The notes under the pieces: model-generated
Seen by the model: the letters and a program-made list of their open reading frames with translations, nothing else
What the model was told of the DNA's origin: nothing
Databases searched by the model: none
Assembly: GCA_036563505.1 (NCBI GenBank)
Contig: DATCMH010000024.1
Coordinates: 173,467 to 237,466, forward strand
Length of the DNA: 64,000 nucleotides
Direction of reading: 5' to 3'
From: DATCMH01 sp036563505
GTDB lineage: Bacteria > Pseudomonadota > Alphaproteobacteria > Rhizobiales > Beijerinckiaceae
Shown: piece by piece, positions 40,228 through 48,399 of the stretch
Numbering within the stretch: position 1 is the stretch's first letter
Layout: each line of letters opens with the position of its first letter
Position numbers and translations under genes: made by a program

Positions 40228-41015
40228 TGCAGGGCGATGCCGCTGGCGGTGGCGACGTTGAGCGAATCGAAGCCGCCGGCCATCGGGATCGAGACGCGGC
40301 GCGTCCGCTCGAGGACGGCAGCGGGTAGACCGGGCCCCTCGGCGCCAAGCAGCAGGGCGGTTCGGGGCGCGGGGCTGAGCTGGTCGAGAGTCACTTCGCC
40401 CGCCGGGGAGAGGGCGAAGAGCTCGAAGCCGGCCGCCGCGAGTTGGGAGACGAGGTCGTCGGCTGATCCGGCGCGGGCGAAGGGCACGACGAGCGCGCCG
40501 CCCACCGAGACCCGGATCGCCTTGCGGTAGAGGGGATCGCACGAGGTCTCGTCGAGGAGGACGAGGTCGGCCCCGAACGCCGCGGCATTGCGGAAAATCC
40601 CGCCCATGTTGTCGTGGTTGGCGATGCCGACGAGCCCGACGACGAGGGCCCGCTCGGGCAGGGCGGCGAGGCGCGCCGCGGCGTTGGTCTCCGGCCCGCG
40701 CCGCCCGATGGCGAGGAGCCCTCGGTGGATCGAGAACCCGGCCACACGGTCGAGGACCGGTGGATCGGCGACGTAGATCGGGACCTCGGCCGGCAGCTTC
40801 GCAAGGAGCGGCGTCAGCGCCTTCGCCCGCGCCGCGCTCGCCAGCACGGATTCGATCGGGAAGTGCGAGCGCTCGACGAGAACGCGCAGCACCACCTCGC
40901 CCTCCGCCACGAAGCGGCCCTGGCGGCCCACGAGGTCGCGCTCGCGAATCGAGCGGTAGGCCTCGACCCGCGGGTCGTCCGGGTCGACGACGATCTGCCA
41001 CGCGCGCTCGGTCAC
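40176..41015 (-). CDS. TrmH-family (SpoU) RNA methyltransferase
   Basis: A 279-residue SPOUT methyltransferase. The N-terminal substrate-binding part (1-95) leads to motif 1 NHDNMGGIFRNAAAFGAD near 135-152, motif 2 LLLGAEGPGLP near 222-232 and motif 3 IPMAGGFDSLNVATASG near 243-259. It probably methylates a 2'-O position of tRNA or rRNA. The start is a GTG at 41015. Its 3' end overlaps the kinase gene by 52 bp on the opposite strand. Confidence 0.9.
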   Translation of the reverse strand: MTERAWQIVVDPDDPRVEAYRSIRERDLVGRQGRFVAEGEVVLRVLVERSHFPIESVLASAARAKALTPLLAKLPAEVPIYVADPPVLDRVAGFSIHRGLLAIGRRGPETNAAARLAALPERALVVGLVGIANHDNMGGIFRNAAAFGADLVLLDETSCDPLYRKAIRVSVGGALVVPFARAGSADDLVSQLAAAGFELFALSPAGEVTLDQLSPAPRTALLLGAEGPGLPAAVLERTRRVSIPMAGGFDSLNVATASGIALHHVFRHQDTVQTSPVGA

Positions 41016-41144
41016 GACGCGAGGCGCCGAGGCCGTGACGCGGGCGCGCCGTTCGGGTAACGACGGGCCGCCATCCCGGCCGGTCGAGCGTCAGTGCCTG
41101 GACCAGAGCCGCGGGGCGACGAGGGGCGGGCACGGCGCGACACG

Positions 41145-42572
41145 ATGGTCTTCAGCTCGATCATCTTCCTGTTCTATTTCCTGCCGGTCTTCCTGGCCTG
41201 CTACTACGCGCTGCCGTTCAAGCACGCGACGCTGCTCCTGTTCAGCTTGTTCTTCTATGCCTGGGGCGAGGTGCAATACACCTACGTCATGCTGGGCTCG
41301 ATCGTCGTGAACTACGGCCTGGGGCTGTGGATCGACGGTCAGGAGGGCAGGGGACGCAAGGTCGCGGTGGGAGCGGCCGTGGCCGTCAACCTCGCGGCGC
41401 TCGGCTGGTTCAAATACGCCGCCTTCCTGCACGGGGTCGGGGCCGACGTCCTGCCCCAGGTGTTCTCGGGGCCCGCACCGCAGGTTCACCTGCCGCTCGG
41501 CATCTCCTTCTTCACCTTCCACGCGATCTCCTACCTCGTCGACGTCTACCGCCGCGAGGTGCCGGCCGAGCGCAGCATCGTCTATCTCGCCGTTTACATC
41601 ACGATGTTCCCGCAGCTCGTGGCGGGGCCGATCATCCGCTTCCACGACATCCGCGACGAGATCCACCAGCGCCGGGTCACGCCCGACCTCTTCACCGAGG
41701 GCGTGCAAATCTTCGTGCTGGGCCTCGCCCAGAAGGTGCTGATCGCCAACGTGGTAGCCCAGCCGGCCGACCAGATCTTCGCCCTCGATCCCGGCCAGCT
41801 CTCGACCGCGCTCGCCTGGTTCGGAGCGCTCCTCTACACGCTGCAGATCTATTTCGACTTCTGCGGCTACTCCACCATGGCCATCGGGCTCGGCCTGATG
41901 ATGGGCTTCCATTTCCCGCTCAATTTCGACCACCCGTACATTGCTCGCTCCATCACCGAGTTCTGGCGGCGCTGGCACATCTCGCTGTCGACTTGGTTTC
42001 GCGACTACGTCTACATCCCGCTGGGCGGCAACCGACATGGGCCGCTCACCACTTACCGCAACTTGGTCCTGGTCTTCTTCCTCTGCGGCCTCTGGCACGG
42101 CGCCGCCTGGACCTTCGTGGTCTGGGGCCTCTACCACGGGTTCTTTCTCGTGCTCGAGCGGGTCGGCCTCGCCCGCGTTCTCGGGCGGCTCGCGCCGCCG
42201 CTGCGCCACCTCTATGCCATCCTCGTCATCATGGTGGGATGGGTGTTCTTCCGCGCCGACAACCTGACCCACGCGGGCACCTTCCTCTCGGCCATGGCAG
42301 GCTTCGGCGCGAGCGGCGCGCCGGCCCTGCGCACCTACGCCACCGGCGAGGTCTGGACGGCCGTCGTCATCGGCTGCATCGCCGCGACGCCGTCCTTCCG
42401 CTTCGCTGCGCAGATGCTCCGCGGCCGCCTCCTCGCCTTCCGCGGCGGGCAGGCGGCCGTGATCGGGGCGGGGGAGGTCGTCTACGTCGCTGGGCTCGTC
42501 GCCATCCTCGCCTTCGCCGCCATGCGGCTCGCGGCGGGCACCTACAACCCCTTCATCTACTTCCGCTTTTGA
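41145..42572 (+). CDS. MBOAT-family O-acyltransferase (AlgI-like)
   Basis: A 475-residue polytopic inner-membrane acyltransferase. The MBOAT core shows PQLVAGPIIRF near 162, SITEFWRRWHISLS near 267 with the histidine-bearing RWHIS, and GLWHGAAWTFVVWG near 322 with the second key His. AlgI-type proteins pass acetyl groups across the membrane to an O-acetyltransferase of a polysaccharide. The gene directly downstream encodes an AlgX/AlgJ-like protein, 4 bp away, so it is very likely a functional pair. Confidence 0.93.
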   Translation: MVFSSIIFLFYFLPVFLACYYALPFKHATLLLFSLFFYAWGEVQYTYVMLGSIVVNYGLGLWIDGQEGRGRKVAVGAAVAVNLAALGWFKYAAFLHGVGADVLPQVFSGPAPQVHLPLGISFFTFHAISYLVDVYRREVPAERSIVYLAVYITMFPQLVAGPIIRFHDIRDEIHQRRVTPDLFTEGVQIFVLGLAQKVLIANVVAQPADQIFALDPGQLSTALAWFGALLYTLQIYFDFCGYSTMAIGLGLMMGFHFPLNFDHPYIARSITEFWRRWHISLSTWFRDYVYIPLGGNRHGPLTTYRNLVLVFFLCGLWHGAAWTFVVWGLYHGFFLVLERVGLARVLGRLAPPLRHLYAILVIMVGWVFFRADNLTHAGTFLSAMAGFGASGAPALRTYATGEVWTAVVIGCIAATPSFRFAAQMLRGRLLAFRGGQAAVIGAGEVVYVAGLVAILAFAAMRLAAGTYNPFIYFRF

Positions 42573-42576
42573 GACG

Positions 42577-43755
42577 ATGCGCGCCGCTAAGCCCTTGAGC
42601 CTCGTGCGGACCCGGATCGGGCAGCGGCTGTGCATCGGCGCTTTCGTCGCCTGCCTCGTCATCCCGATGCTGGCCCAGGTTTTCGCCGCGGCCACCGACC
42701 TCGACGTCGCGGCGATCGAGATGCGCGAGCCCGCGGCCTTTCCGCAGAAGCCTGCCAGCGCGGCGGACCTCTCGGCCTGGCCCGGGCGCTTCGAGGCCTG
42801 GCTCAACGACCGCTTCGCCCTGCGCGGGCACTTCGTGCTGCTCAACAGCCTCGTCCAGGTGAAAATCCTGCGCCAGAGCCCGTCCAAGGTCGTGGCGCTC
42901 GGGCCCGACGACTGGTTATTCTACGTCGCCGACCGGGTCGGCGCTTCGGCGAAGTTCGTCCACCGCTTCCCCGTCGAGGACGCCGACCGCTGGATCGACC
43001 TGATGGAGCGCCGCCGCGACTGGCTCGCCGCCCGCGGCATCCCGTTCCTCGTCGTCGCCGTGCCGAACAAGGAGCGGATCTACGCCGAGCTCCTGCCGAA
43101 GGCCTACCGGACCCTGCGGCCCGAAACCCGCTTCGACCAGATCAAGACGAGGCTCGCGGAGCGCGGCTCGACCCTCGACCTCCTCGACCTCACGCCGGGC
43201 CTGCTCGCGGCCAAGGAGAAGGGCAAGGTCTACCTGAAGGCGGACACGCACTGGACGCGCGAGACGGCCTTCGCCCTCGGCTACAAGCCCATCGCCGATC
43301 GGATCGCCGCCCGCCTGCCGGCCTTCACGCCGCTTCCTGACGATGCGGTCGAGACCGTGGACGAGATGCGGCCCGGCCAGGCCCTCGACCTCGCCCGCAT
43401 GATCGGCCTCGCGGCGATCTCGAGCGAGCCCGAGCGGGTGACGCGCCTTCGCGACGACGGCGGCGTCCGGCAGGAAGAGACGGTCAAGGACAGCATCACG
43501 ACGACCCGCTTTACCCGCGCCAAGCCTGGTCCGAAGCTCGTCTGGTATCGCGACTCGTTCTCGATCACCCTCTACCCCTTCGTCGCGGCGAGCGCGGGGG
43601 AGGTGGTCTTCACGGAGCACCGATTCTTCTACTTCGACCCGGATCTGATCGCGCGCGAGCGGCCCGACATCGTGGTCTACCAGTTCAACGAGCGCTTCCT
43701 CGCAGCGCCCGTCGCCGCCCGGGACGATCTGCGGGCCAACGTCGCGCTGCCTTAA
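42577..43755 (+). CDS. AlgX/AlgJ-like SGNH O-acetyltransferase
   Basis: A 392-residue membrane-anchored protein with one N-terminal span (about 14-34) and an SGNH-like periplasmic domain. The DTHW motif in KADTHWTRETA near 222 provides Asp and His, and the nucleophile Ser is expected in WYRDSFS near 325. AlgX/AlgJ transfers acetyl from the MBOAT partner to a secreted polymer. No alginate or cellulose synthase gene is adjacent, so the acceptor is unknown. Confidence 0.88.
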   Translation: MRAAKPLSLVRTRIGQRLCIGAFVACLVIPMLAQVFAAATDLDVAAIEMREPAAFPQKPASAADLSAWPGRFEAWLNDRFALRGHFVLLNSLVQVKILRQSPSKVVALGPDDWLFYVADRVGASAKFVHRFPVEDADRWIDLMERRRDWLAARGIPFLVVAVPNKERIYAELLPKAYRTLRPETRFDQIKTRLAERGSTLDLLDLTPGLLAAKEKGKVYLKADTHWTRETAFALGYKPIADRIAARLPAFTPLPDDAVETVDEMRPGQALDLARMIGLAAISSEPERVTRLRDDGGVRQEETVKDSITTTRFTRAKPGPKLVWYRDSFSITLYPFVAASAGEVVFTEHRFFYFDPDLIARERPDIVVYQFNERFLAAPVAARDDLRANVALP

Positions 43756-43765
43756 GTAGCCAGGA

Positions 43766-44134
43766 TCAGGTGCAGTCGTACTTGAACTCGTAGCCGAGCA
43801 TGGCTCCCGTCCCGGAGCCGGGCACGTCGAGCGCCCGGCATTTCGGGCCGAGCTTCTTCAGGTACTCCATCGCCCCGAGCCGCGCGCGCTCCCGCGCGCT
43901 CAACGTCGGCACGTTCCGGATATCGCGGCAGACCGCGGACACCACCTGCGTGGTCGGGTACGGGGTCACCACCACCATCTGCGTTTTGCCGTTCGCCCCG
44001 ACGTAGTAGCCGTCGCCGCATTGGGTGACGTAGGAGCCGGCATCGGCATAGGCGATGAACTCGAGCGGCCGGCTCGCACAGGCGGCGAGGCCGAGGGCGA
44101 GGGCGGCCGCGGACAGGATCGGGAACGCGCGCAT
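43766..44134 (-). CDS. Hypothetical lipoprotein
   Basis: A 122-residue lipoprotein starting at 44134. The signal ends in a lipobox (GLAAC near residues 15-19). The mature part is short, mixed alpha/beta, with three further Cys residues, of which C39 and C69 might pair. I do not recognise the family. It is convergent with the AlgX-like gene and 11 bp downstream of the small secreted gene, so these two may be one transcript. Confidence 0.65.
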   Translation of the reverse strand: MRAFPILSAAALALGLAACASRPLEFIAYADAGSYVTQCGDGYYVGANGKTQMVVVTPYPTTQVVSAVCRDIRNVPTLSARERARLGAMEYLKKLGPKCRALDVPGSGTGAMLGYEFKYDCT

Positions 44135-44145
44135 CGAGTCCTCGT

Positions 44146-44406
44146 TCAGCAGCCGCGGCAAATGCTCTGCATGGCGCGCTTCATGCGGGCCTCGTTGTCC
44201 GCCATCTTGGCTTCCTGGGCCTTGCGAAGCTTCGCGATCGCCACATCGTCGGCGGCCTTCTCGGCCGGGCTCTGGGGCTGCCGCGGCTTGCCGGGCTGGG
44301 CAGGGGCAGGTTTCGCCGCGGCTTGCGCCGACGCGGCGACCGGCGCGAGCAGGATCGAGCCGGCGACGACCGCGCGAACCATCGCTCGAAGGATCGACCT
44401 CATCAT
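44146..44406 (-). CDS. Small secreted protein
   Basis: An 86-residue protein with a signal peptide (about 1-28, ending AASAQA) and a charged helical mature part of Lys, Arg, Glu and Ala with a Cys-X2-Cys ending (ICRGC). The ATG at 44406 is best, with GGAG seven bases upstream; a GTG at 44409 and an ATG at 44403 are alternatives. No known family seen. It lies upstream of the lipoprotein gene. Confidence 0.6.
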   Translation of the reverse strand: MMRSILRAMVRAVVAGSILLAPVAASAQAAAKPAPAQPGKPRQPQSPAEKAADDVAIAKLRKAQEAKMADNEARMKRAMQSICRGC

Positions 44407-44476
44407 CACCGTTCTCCGGGGTCTCGACGGGGCGCTCCTATCGCACGGCTCCGGTGAGCGGTCAAAAGCTCTGCGT

Positions 44477-45436
44477 TCACCCGGCCCTCATCGCGAGCGG
44501 CCGCTGCTCTGCCGAAGGGTCCCAGGCCGCGACGGTCGCGAGGTCGGCCTCGGTGCTCCAGGCGCCGACCCGGTGGCCGAACGTTCCCTCCTGCTCGCAC
44601 AGGCGGGTGAACGCCGCCCGGGGCAGGGGGCGAAAGCCCATGCCCTCGATGGTCGGCGTCGGCCGCTTGCCGTCGTTGAGCAGGTAGCCCCAGCGCGCCA
44701 GGTGAAAGTTCAGCACCGTGAAGCCGATCTTCGAGGTGTTCGGCTCGAAGGAGAACTGGGACTCGGTCGAGAACAGCCGGCCGAAGCCAAGGCCGTAGCC
44801 GCCTCCGACGAGCTCGCCGGCGGCGTTCCACACCTCAAAGGAATGGGCGTGTCCGGCGCGGTGCGCCTCGGCGTAAGCCGCCATGATGCGCGGCGTGATC
44901 CAGGTCAGCGGCACCTTGCCGGAGCGGGGCCGCGCGCAGGCTTGCATGACGCGGTCGAAGGCGCGGTCGAAGGTGACCGCATAGCCGCCGTTGCGGATCT
45001 GGCGTCGCAGGCGCTTGGCGATGTGATAATCGGCGAAGGAGAGCACCATCCGCTCCCGCGGCGCCCACCATTTCATCGGGCCGACGTGGCAGAACGGGTA
45101 GAGACCCCGCCCATAGGCGCGCAGCAACACCGGCACGCTGAGGGACCCGGCAAGACCGCACAGACCGTCGGGAGCGTCGAGGGCGTCCTCCGCGCGGGGC
45201 AGGCGCGGATCGGCCCGCCAGAGGTCGCGCAAGGTCAGGCCGACGAGGGCCGGCACGCCGCGCACCCGGTTCGGCTTGAGGGCGTAGGCGAGCCCCAGCG
45301 CCACGCGGCGGGCCCGGTCGCGGGCGCTTTCGTGGAATGCTTCCGCCTGGCCGGCGCTCACACGGTCAGCGCTGTCTCGTTCAGGGCTCTCCTGGCCTGC
45401 CATCGGGGATGCTCGGTCGTGATCCATGGAAGCCAC
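44477..45436 (-). CDS. Diverged leucyl/phenylalanyl-tRNA-protein transferase (Aat-like)
   Basis: A 319-residue protein related to Aat, which adds Leu or Phe to protein N-termini for ClpAP degradation. Matching parts are GPMKWWAPRERMVL near 119, LTWITPRIMAAYAEAHRAG near 177 and HSFEVWNAAGELVGGGYGL near 199. The usual GESMFS reads STESQFS, and the usual DCQ...H loop reads NDGKRPTPTIEG. The N-terminal 80 residues are an extension not seen in standard Aat. It is probably a paralogue with altered donor specificity. Confidence 0.75.
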   Translation of the reverse strand: MASMDHDRASPMAGQESPERDSADRVSAGQAEAFHESARDRARRVALGLAYALKPNRVRGVPALVGLTLRDLWRADPRLPRAEDALDAPDGLCGLAGSLSVPVLLRAYGRGLYPFCHVGPMKWWAPRERMVLSFADYHIAKRLRRQIRNGGYAVTFDRAFDRVMQACARPRSGKVPLTWITPRIMAAYAEAHRAGHAHSFEVWNAAGELVGGGYGLGFGRLFSTESQFSFEPNTSKIGFTVLNFHLARWGYLLNDGKRPTPTIEGMGFRPLPRAAFTRLCEQEGTFGHRVGAWSTEADLATVAAWDPSAEQRPLAMRAG

Positions 45437-45541
45437 CGTAATCGCCCGCGGTGAGCGCGCCGTTAATCGCAGCGAACCCGTGCTCGCCCGGTCCTCGCCC
45501 GGCCGTTGCGCTCAGGCTGGCGCTCCTCTAGGTGAGCCGGC

Positions 45542-47113
45542 ATGAGCCAGGCGCACGACAAGATCCTCATCGTCGACTTCGGGTCCCAGGTCACCCAGCT
45601 GATCGCCCGGCGGGTCCGGGAAGAAGGGGTCTACTGCGAAATCGTGCCCTTCCAGAAAGCGGCCGAAGCCTTCCGCGATCTGAAACCGAAGGGCGTAATC
45701 CTGTCGGGTGGGCCGGAATCGGTGACGCTCGAGACCTCGCCCCGGGCACCTCAGGATGTCTTCTCGGGCGAGGTGCCCGTTTTCGGCATCTGCTACGGCG
45801 AGCAGGCCATGGCCGCCCAGCTCGGCGGCGAGGTCGAGGGCGGCCATCACGCCGAGTTCGGCCGCGCCGAGATCGAGATCATCGCCGAGAGCCCGCTGTT
45901 TCAGGGCGTCTGGCACAAGGGCGAGCGCTACCCCGTCTGGATGAGCCACGGTGACCGGGTGACGAAGCTGCCCGACGGCTTCACGACGCTCGCCATCTCC
46001 GAGAACGCGCCCTTCGCCGTCGTGGCCGACGAGACACGCCGCTTCTACGGCGTGCAGTTCCACCCGGAGGTCGCCCACACCCCTCACGGGGCGCTCCTCA
46101 TCCGCAACTTCGTGCGCGACATCGCGGCTTGCCGCGGCGACTGGACGATGCGCGCCTTCCGCGACGAAGCGGTGGCGCGCATCCGCGAGCAGGTGGGCCA
46201 GGGGCGCGTGCTCTGCGGGCTGTCGGGCGGCGTCGACTCGGCGGTCGCGGCGGTGCTGATCCACGAGGCGATCGGCGATCAGCTCACCTGCGTCTTCGTC
46301 GACCACGGCCTCCTGCGCCAGGGCGAGGCGGAGGAGGTGGTCCGCCTCTTCCGCGACCACTACAACATCCCCCTCGTCCATGTTCAGGCCCAGGAGATGT
46401 TCTTGGCGGCCCTCGACGGCGTCACGGACCCGGAGCGCAAGCGCAAGACGATCGGTAAGCTCTTCATCGACGTGTTCGAGGCGGAGGCCGCCAAAATCGG
46501 GGCGGACGGCCGCGGCGCGCCGGCCTTCCTCGCCCAGGGCACGCTCTATCCCGATGTCATCGAGAGCGTGTCCTTCACCGGAGGCCCCTCCGTCACGATC
46601 AAGAGCCACCACAATGTCGGCGGCCTGCCCGAGCGGATGAACATGCAGCTCGTCGAGCCCCTGCGCGAACTCTTCAAGGACGAGGTGCGGGCGCTCGGCC
46701 GGGAACTCGGCCTGCCGGACGCCTTCGTCGGCCGCCATCCCTTCCCCGGCCCCGGCCTCGCGATCCGCTGCCCCGGCGAGATCACGGCTGAGAAGTTAGA
46801 GGCCCTCCGCAAGGCCGACGCCATCTACCTCGAGGAGATCCGTCGCGCCGGCCTCTACGACCAGATCTGGCAGGCCTTCGCCGTGATCCTGCCCGTCAAG
46901 ACGGTGGGCGTCATGGGCGACGGCCGCACCTACGACCACGTCTGCGCCCTGCGCGCCGTCACCTCCGTCGACGGCATGACGGCCGATTTCTACCCCTTCG
47001 ACATGACCTTCCTCGGCCGGGTCGCGACCCGGATCATCAACGAGGTGAAGGGGATCAACCGCGTAACCTACGACATCACCTCGAAGCCGCCGGGGACGAT
47101 CGAGTGGGAATAG
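45542..47113 (+). CDS. guaA: GMP synthase (glutamine-hydrolysing)
   Basis: Converts XMP to GMP with glutamine and ATP. The 523-residue enzyme has a class I glutamine amidotransferase domain (nucleophile Cys in GICYGEQ near 83, His/Glu in QFHPEV near 173) and an ATP pyrophosphatase domain (GLSGGVDS near 229), followed by the dimerisation domain. It is divergent from the Aat-like gene. The gene downstream overlaps no part of it. Confidence 0.97.
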   Translation: MSQAHDKILIVDFGSQVTQLIARRVREEGVYCEIVPFQKAAEAFRDLKPKGVILSGGPESVTLETSPRAPQDVFSGEVPVFGICYGEQAMAAQLGGEVEGGHHAEFGRAEIEIIAESPLFQGVWHKGERYPVWMSHGDRVTKLPDGFTTLAISENAPFAVVADETRRFYGVQFHPEVAHTPHGALLIRNFVRDIAACRGDWTMRAFRDEAVARIREQVGQGRVLCGLSGGVDSAVAAVLIHEAIGDQLTCVFVDHGLLRQGEAEEVVRLFRDHYNIPLVHVQAQEMFLAALDGVTDPERKRKTIGKLFIDVFEAEAAKIGADGRGAPAFLAQGTLYPDVIESVSFTGGPSVTIKSHHNVGGLPERMNMQLVEPLRELFKDEVRALGRELGLPDAFVGRHPFPGPGLAIRCPGEITAEKLEALRKADAIYLEEIRRAGLYDQIWQAFAVILPVKTVGVMGDGRTYDHVCALRAVTSVDGMTADFYPFDMTFLGRVATRIINEVKGINRVTYDITSKPPGTIEWE

Positions 47114-47120
47114 GCCTCCG

Positions 47121-47537
47121 CTGAGCCCTGCCGAGCAGCTCTACCCGCGCACGCCCGACGGCCGCTACTTCGTCGTGCGCGGCCGGCTCTGGCGCTTGAG
47201 CGATCCAGGGCTCGATCCGGCGGAGCGGGAGCGGCTCGTGCGGAAGCTGATGGCAGCGCGGCGGGCGGTGCGTCAAGCTGAGGGCGATCCGGGTGCTCTC
47301 GCCGCGGCGCGGGGCCGGGTCGAGGCAGCCAAGCGGGCGCTCGGCGAGCGCGGGCCTGTGTGGTGGACGGACGGCGCGCCGGATTACAACCGTCAGATGG
47401 TGAAGGACACGCCCTATGCGGCTTGGTTCGAAGCGTTGTCCGACGCTGTGAGGGGCTCGGGCGGGCCGCGGAGGCGGACAGCGTCAGGGCGCCGGAACGA
47501 AAAAACCCCGCCCGGAGGGGCGGGGTCCGACGTTTGA
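47121..47537 (+). CDS. Conserved hypothetical protein, start uncertain (CTG or GTG)
   Basis: From 47121 the frame encodes SPAEQLYPRTPDGRYFVVRGRLWR, of which the segment PRTPDGRYFVVRGRLWR is recalled in similar Hyphomicrobiales proteins. Within that frame the only possible starts are a CTG at 47121 and GTGs from 47172 on; between 47067 and 47172 there is no ATG, GTG or TTG. The C-terminus after about residue 107 runs into the opposite-strand terminator and is probably unstructured. Function is unknown. Confidence 0.5.
   Translation: MSPAEQLYPRTPDGRYFVVRGRLWRLSDPGLDPAERERLVRKLMAARRAVRQAEGDPGALAAARGRVEAAKRALGERGPVWWTDGAPDYNRQMVKDTPYAAWFEALSDAVRGSGGPRRRTASGRRNEKTPPGGAGSDV
47500..47525 (-). terminator. 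Intrinsic terminator of the PRC-barrel gene
   Basis: On the minus strand CCCCGCCCC-tcc-GGGCGGGG is followed by six T residues. It lies 28 bp beyond the stop of the PRC-barrel gene at 47553 and overlaps the 3' part of the plus-strand hypothetical gene. Confidence 0.8.
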
Positions 47538-47552
47538 TGCGAGGCTGACGCG

Positions 47553-48314
47553 TTACGGCCGCGGCGCCGTCGTGTTCGTCGTGCCGCTCGTAGCACCGGT
47601 CGTGCTGCTCGTGCCGCCCGTGCCGGCGCCACCGGCGTTGGAGCGGTTCGCGGGGGCCTCGGTGCCGGCGTAGCGGAACTCGGGCGCCTTCTCGAGGTCG
47701 GCCTTGCTCATCTTGACCATCGCGTGGTCGGGGAAGCCACGGTTCACGTTGGCGTCGGTCGAGGCCGTCGTGCCCGCGGTGCCCATGGTGGAGGCGCCGC
47801 CCGAAGCGGAGGTCCCGGTAGTGCCGGTCGCACCCGTCGTGCCCGTGGCACCCGTCGAGCCGGTGGTGGCCGGGGCGCCGCCGCCCGAGGCCGGCGGGTT
47901 CGTGTTCGCGGCCGTCTGGCGCGGCTGCATCGAGAACTCGACGGACTTAAAGGGCAGGGCGACGCTCTTCTCGCCGATGCCGAGGAAGCCGCCGACCCCG
48001 ATGACCACGGCCTGAGCCGTGCCGCTCTGGTCGAAGAGGATCTCGCTGATGTCGCCGATCTTCTGGTTGTCGCTGCCGTAGACGTCGAGGCCCATCAGCT
48101 TCGAGCCGCGCCACTGGCTCGTCTGCTGCGAGGTCATGAACTGGCCGGCATCGGCGCTGCCGCCGGACGACGTCATCGTCGAGGAGCCGGACGAGCCCGA
48201 GGAGCTCGTGGACGGGCTGATTGCCGGGTTCGAGGGAGGGGTGCTCTGGGCGAGCGCCGGGGCGGCCATCAGTGCCGTCGCGGCAAGACAGGCCAACATG
48301 TGCTTGTGGAGCAT
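47553..48314 (-). CDS. Exported PRC-barrel domain protein with Gly/Thr-rich linker
   Basis: A 253-residue secreted protein. A signal peptide (about 1-22, ending APALAQ) precedes a Ser/Gly/Thr-rich segment, then a PRC-barrel domain (about 70-130: SKLMGLDVYGSDNQKIG...ALPFKSVEF) and a low-complexity stretch with repeated GATGTTG units near 155-180, and a second short conserved part near 200-225. PRC-barrels often help RNA or envelope proteins assemble. The start at 48314 has GGAGGAA upstream. The low-complexity region may be a spacer. Confidence 0.75.
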   Translation of the reverse strand: MLHKHMLACLAATALMAAPALAQSTPPSNPAISPSTSSSGSSGSSTMTSSGGSADAGQFMTSQQTSQWRGSKLMGLDVYGSDNQKIGDISEILFDQSGTAQAVVIGVGGFLGIGEKSVALPFKSVEFSMQPRQTAANTNPPASGGGAPATTGSTGATGTTGATGTTGTSASGGASTMGTAGTTASTDANVNRGFPDHAMVKMSKADLEKAPEFRYAGTEAPANRSNAGGAGTGGTSSTTGATSGTTNTTAPRP

Positions 48315-48399
48315 TCGTTCCTCCATAGGGGTTCGGGCGGCGCTTCGTTCGGAAGCGCGCGCTGGGACAACGGGCAAGCTTGACTTAAGTTCGCTGGGC

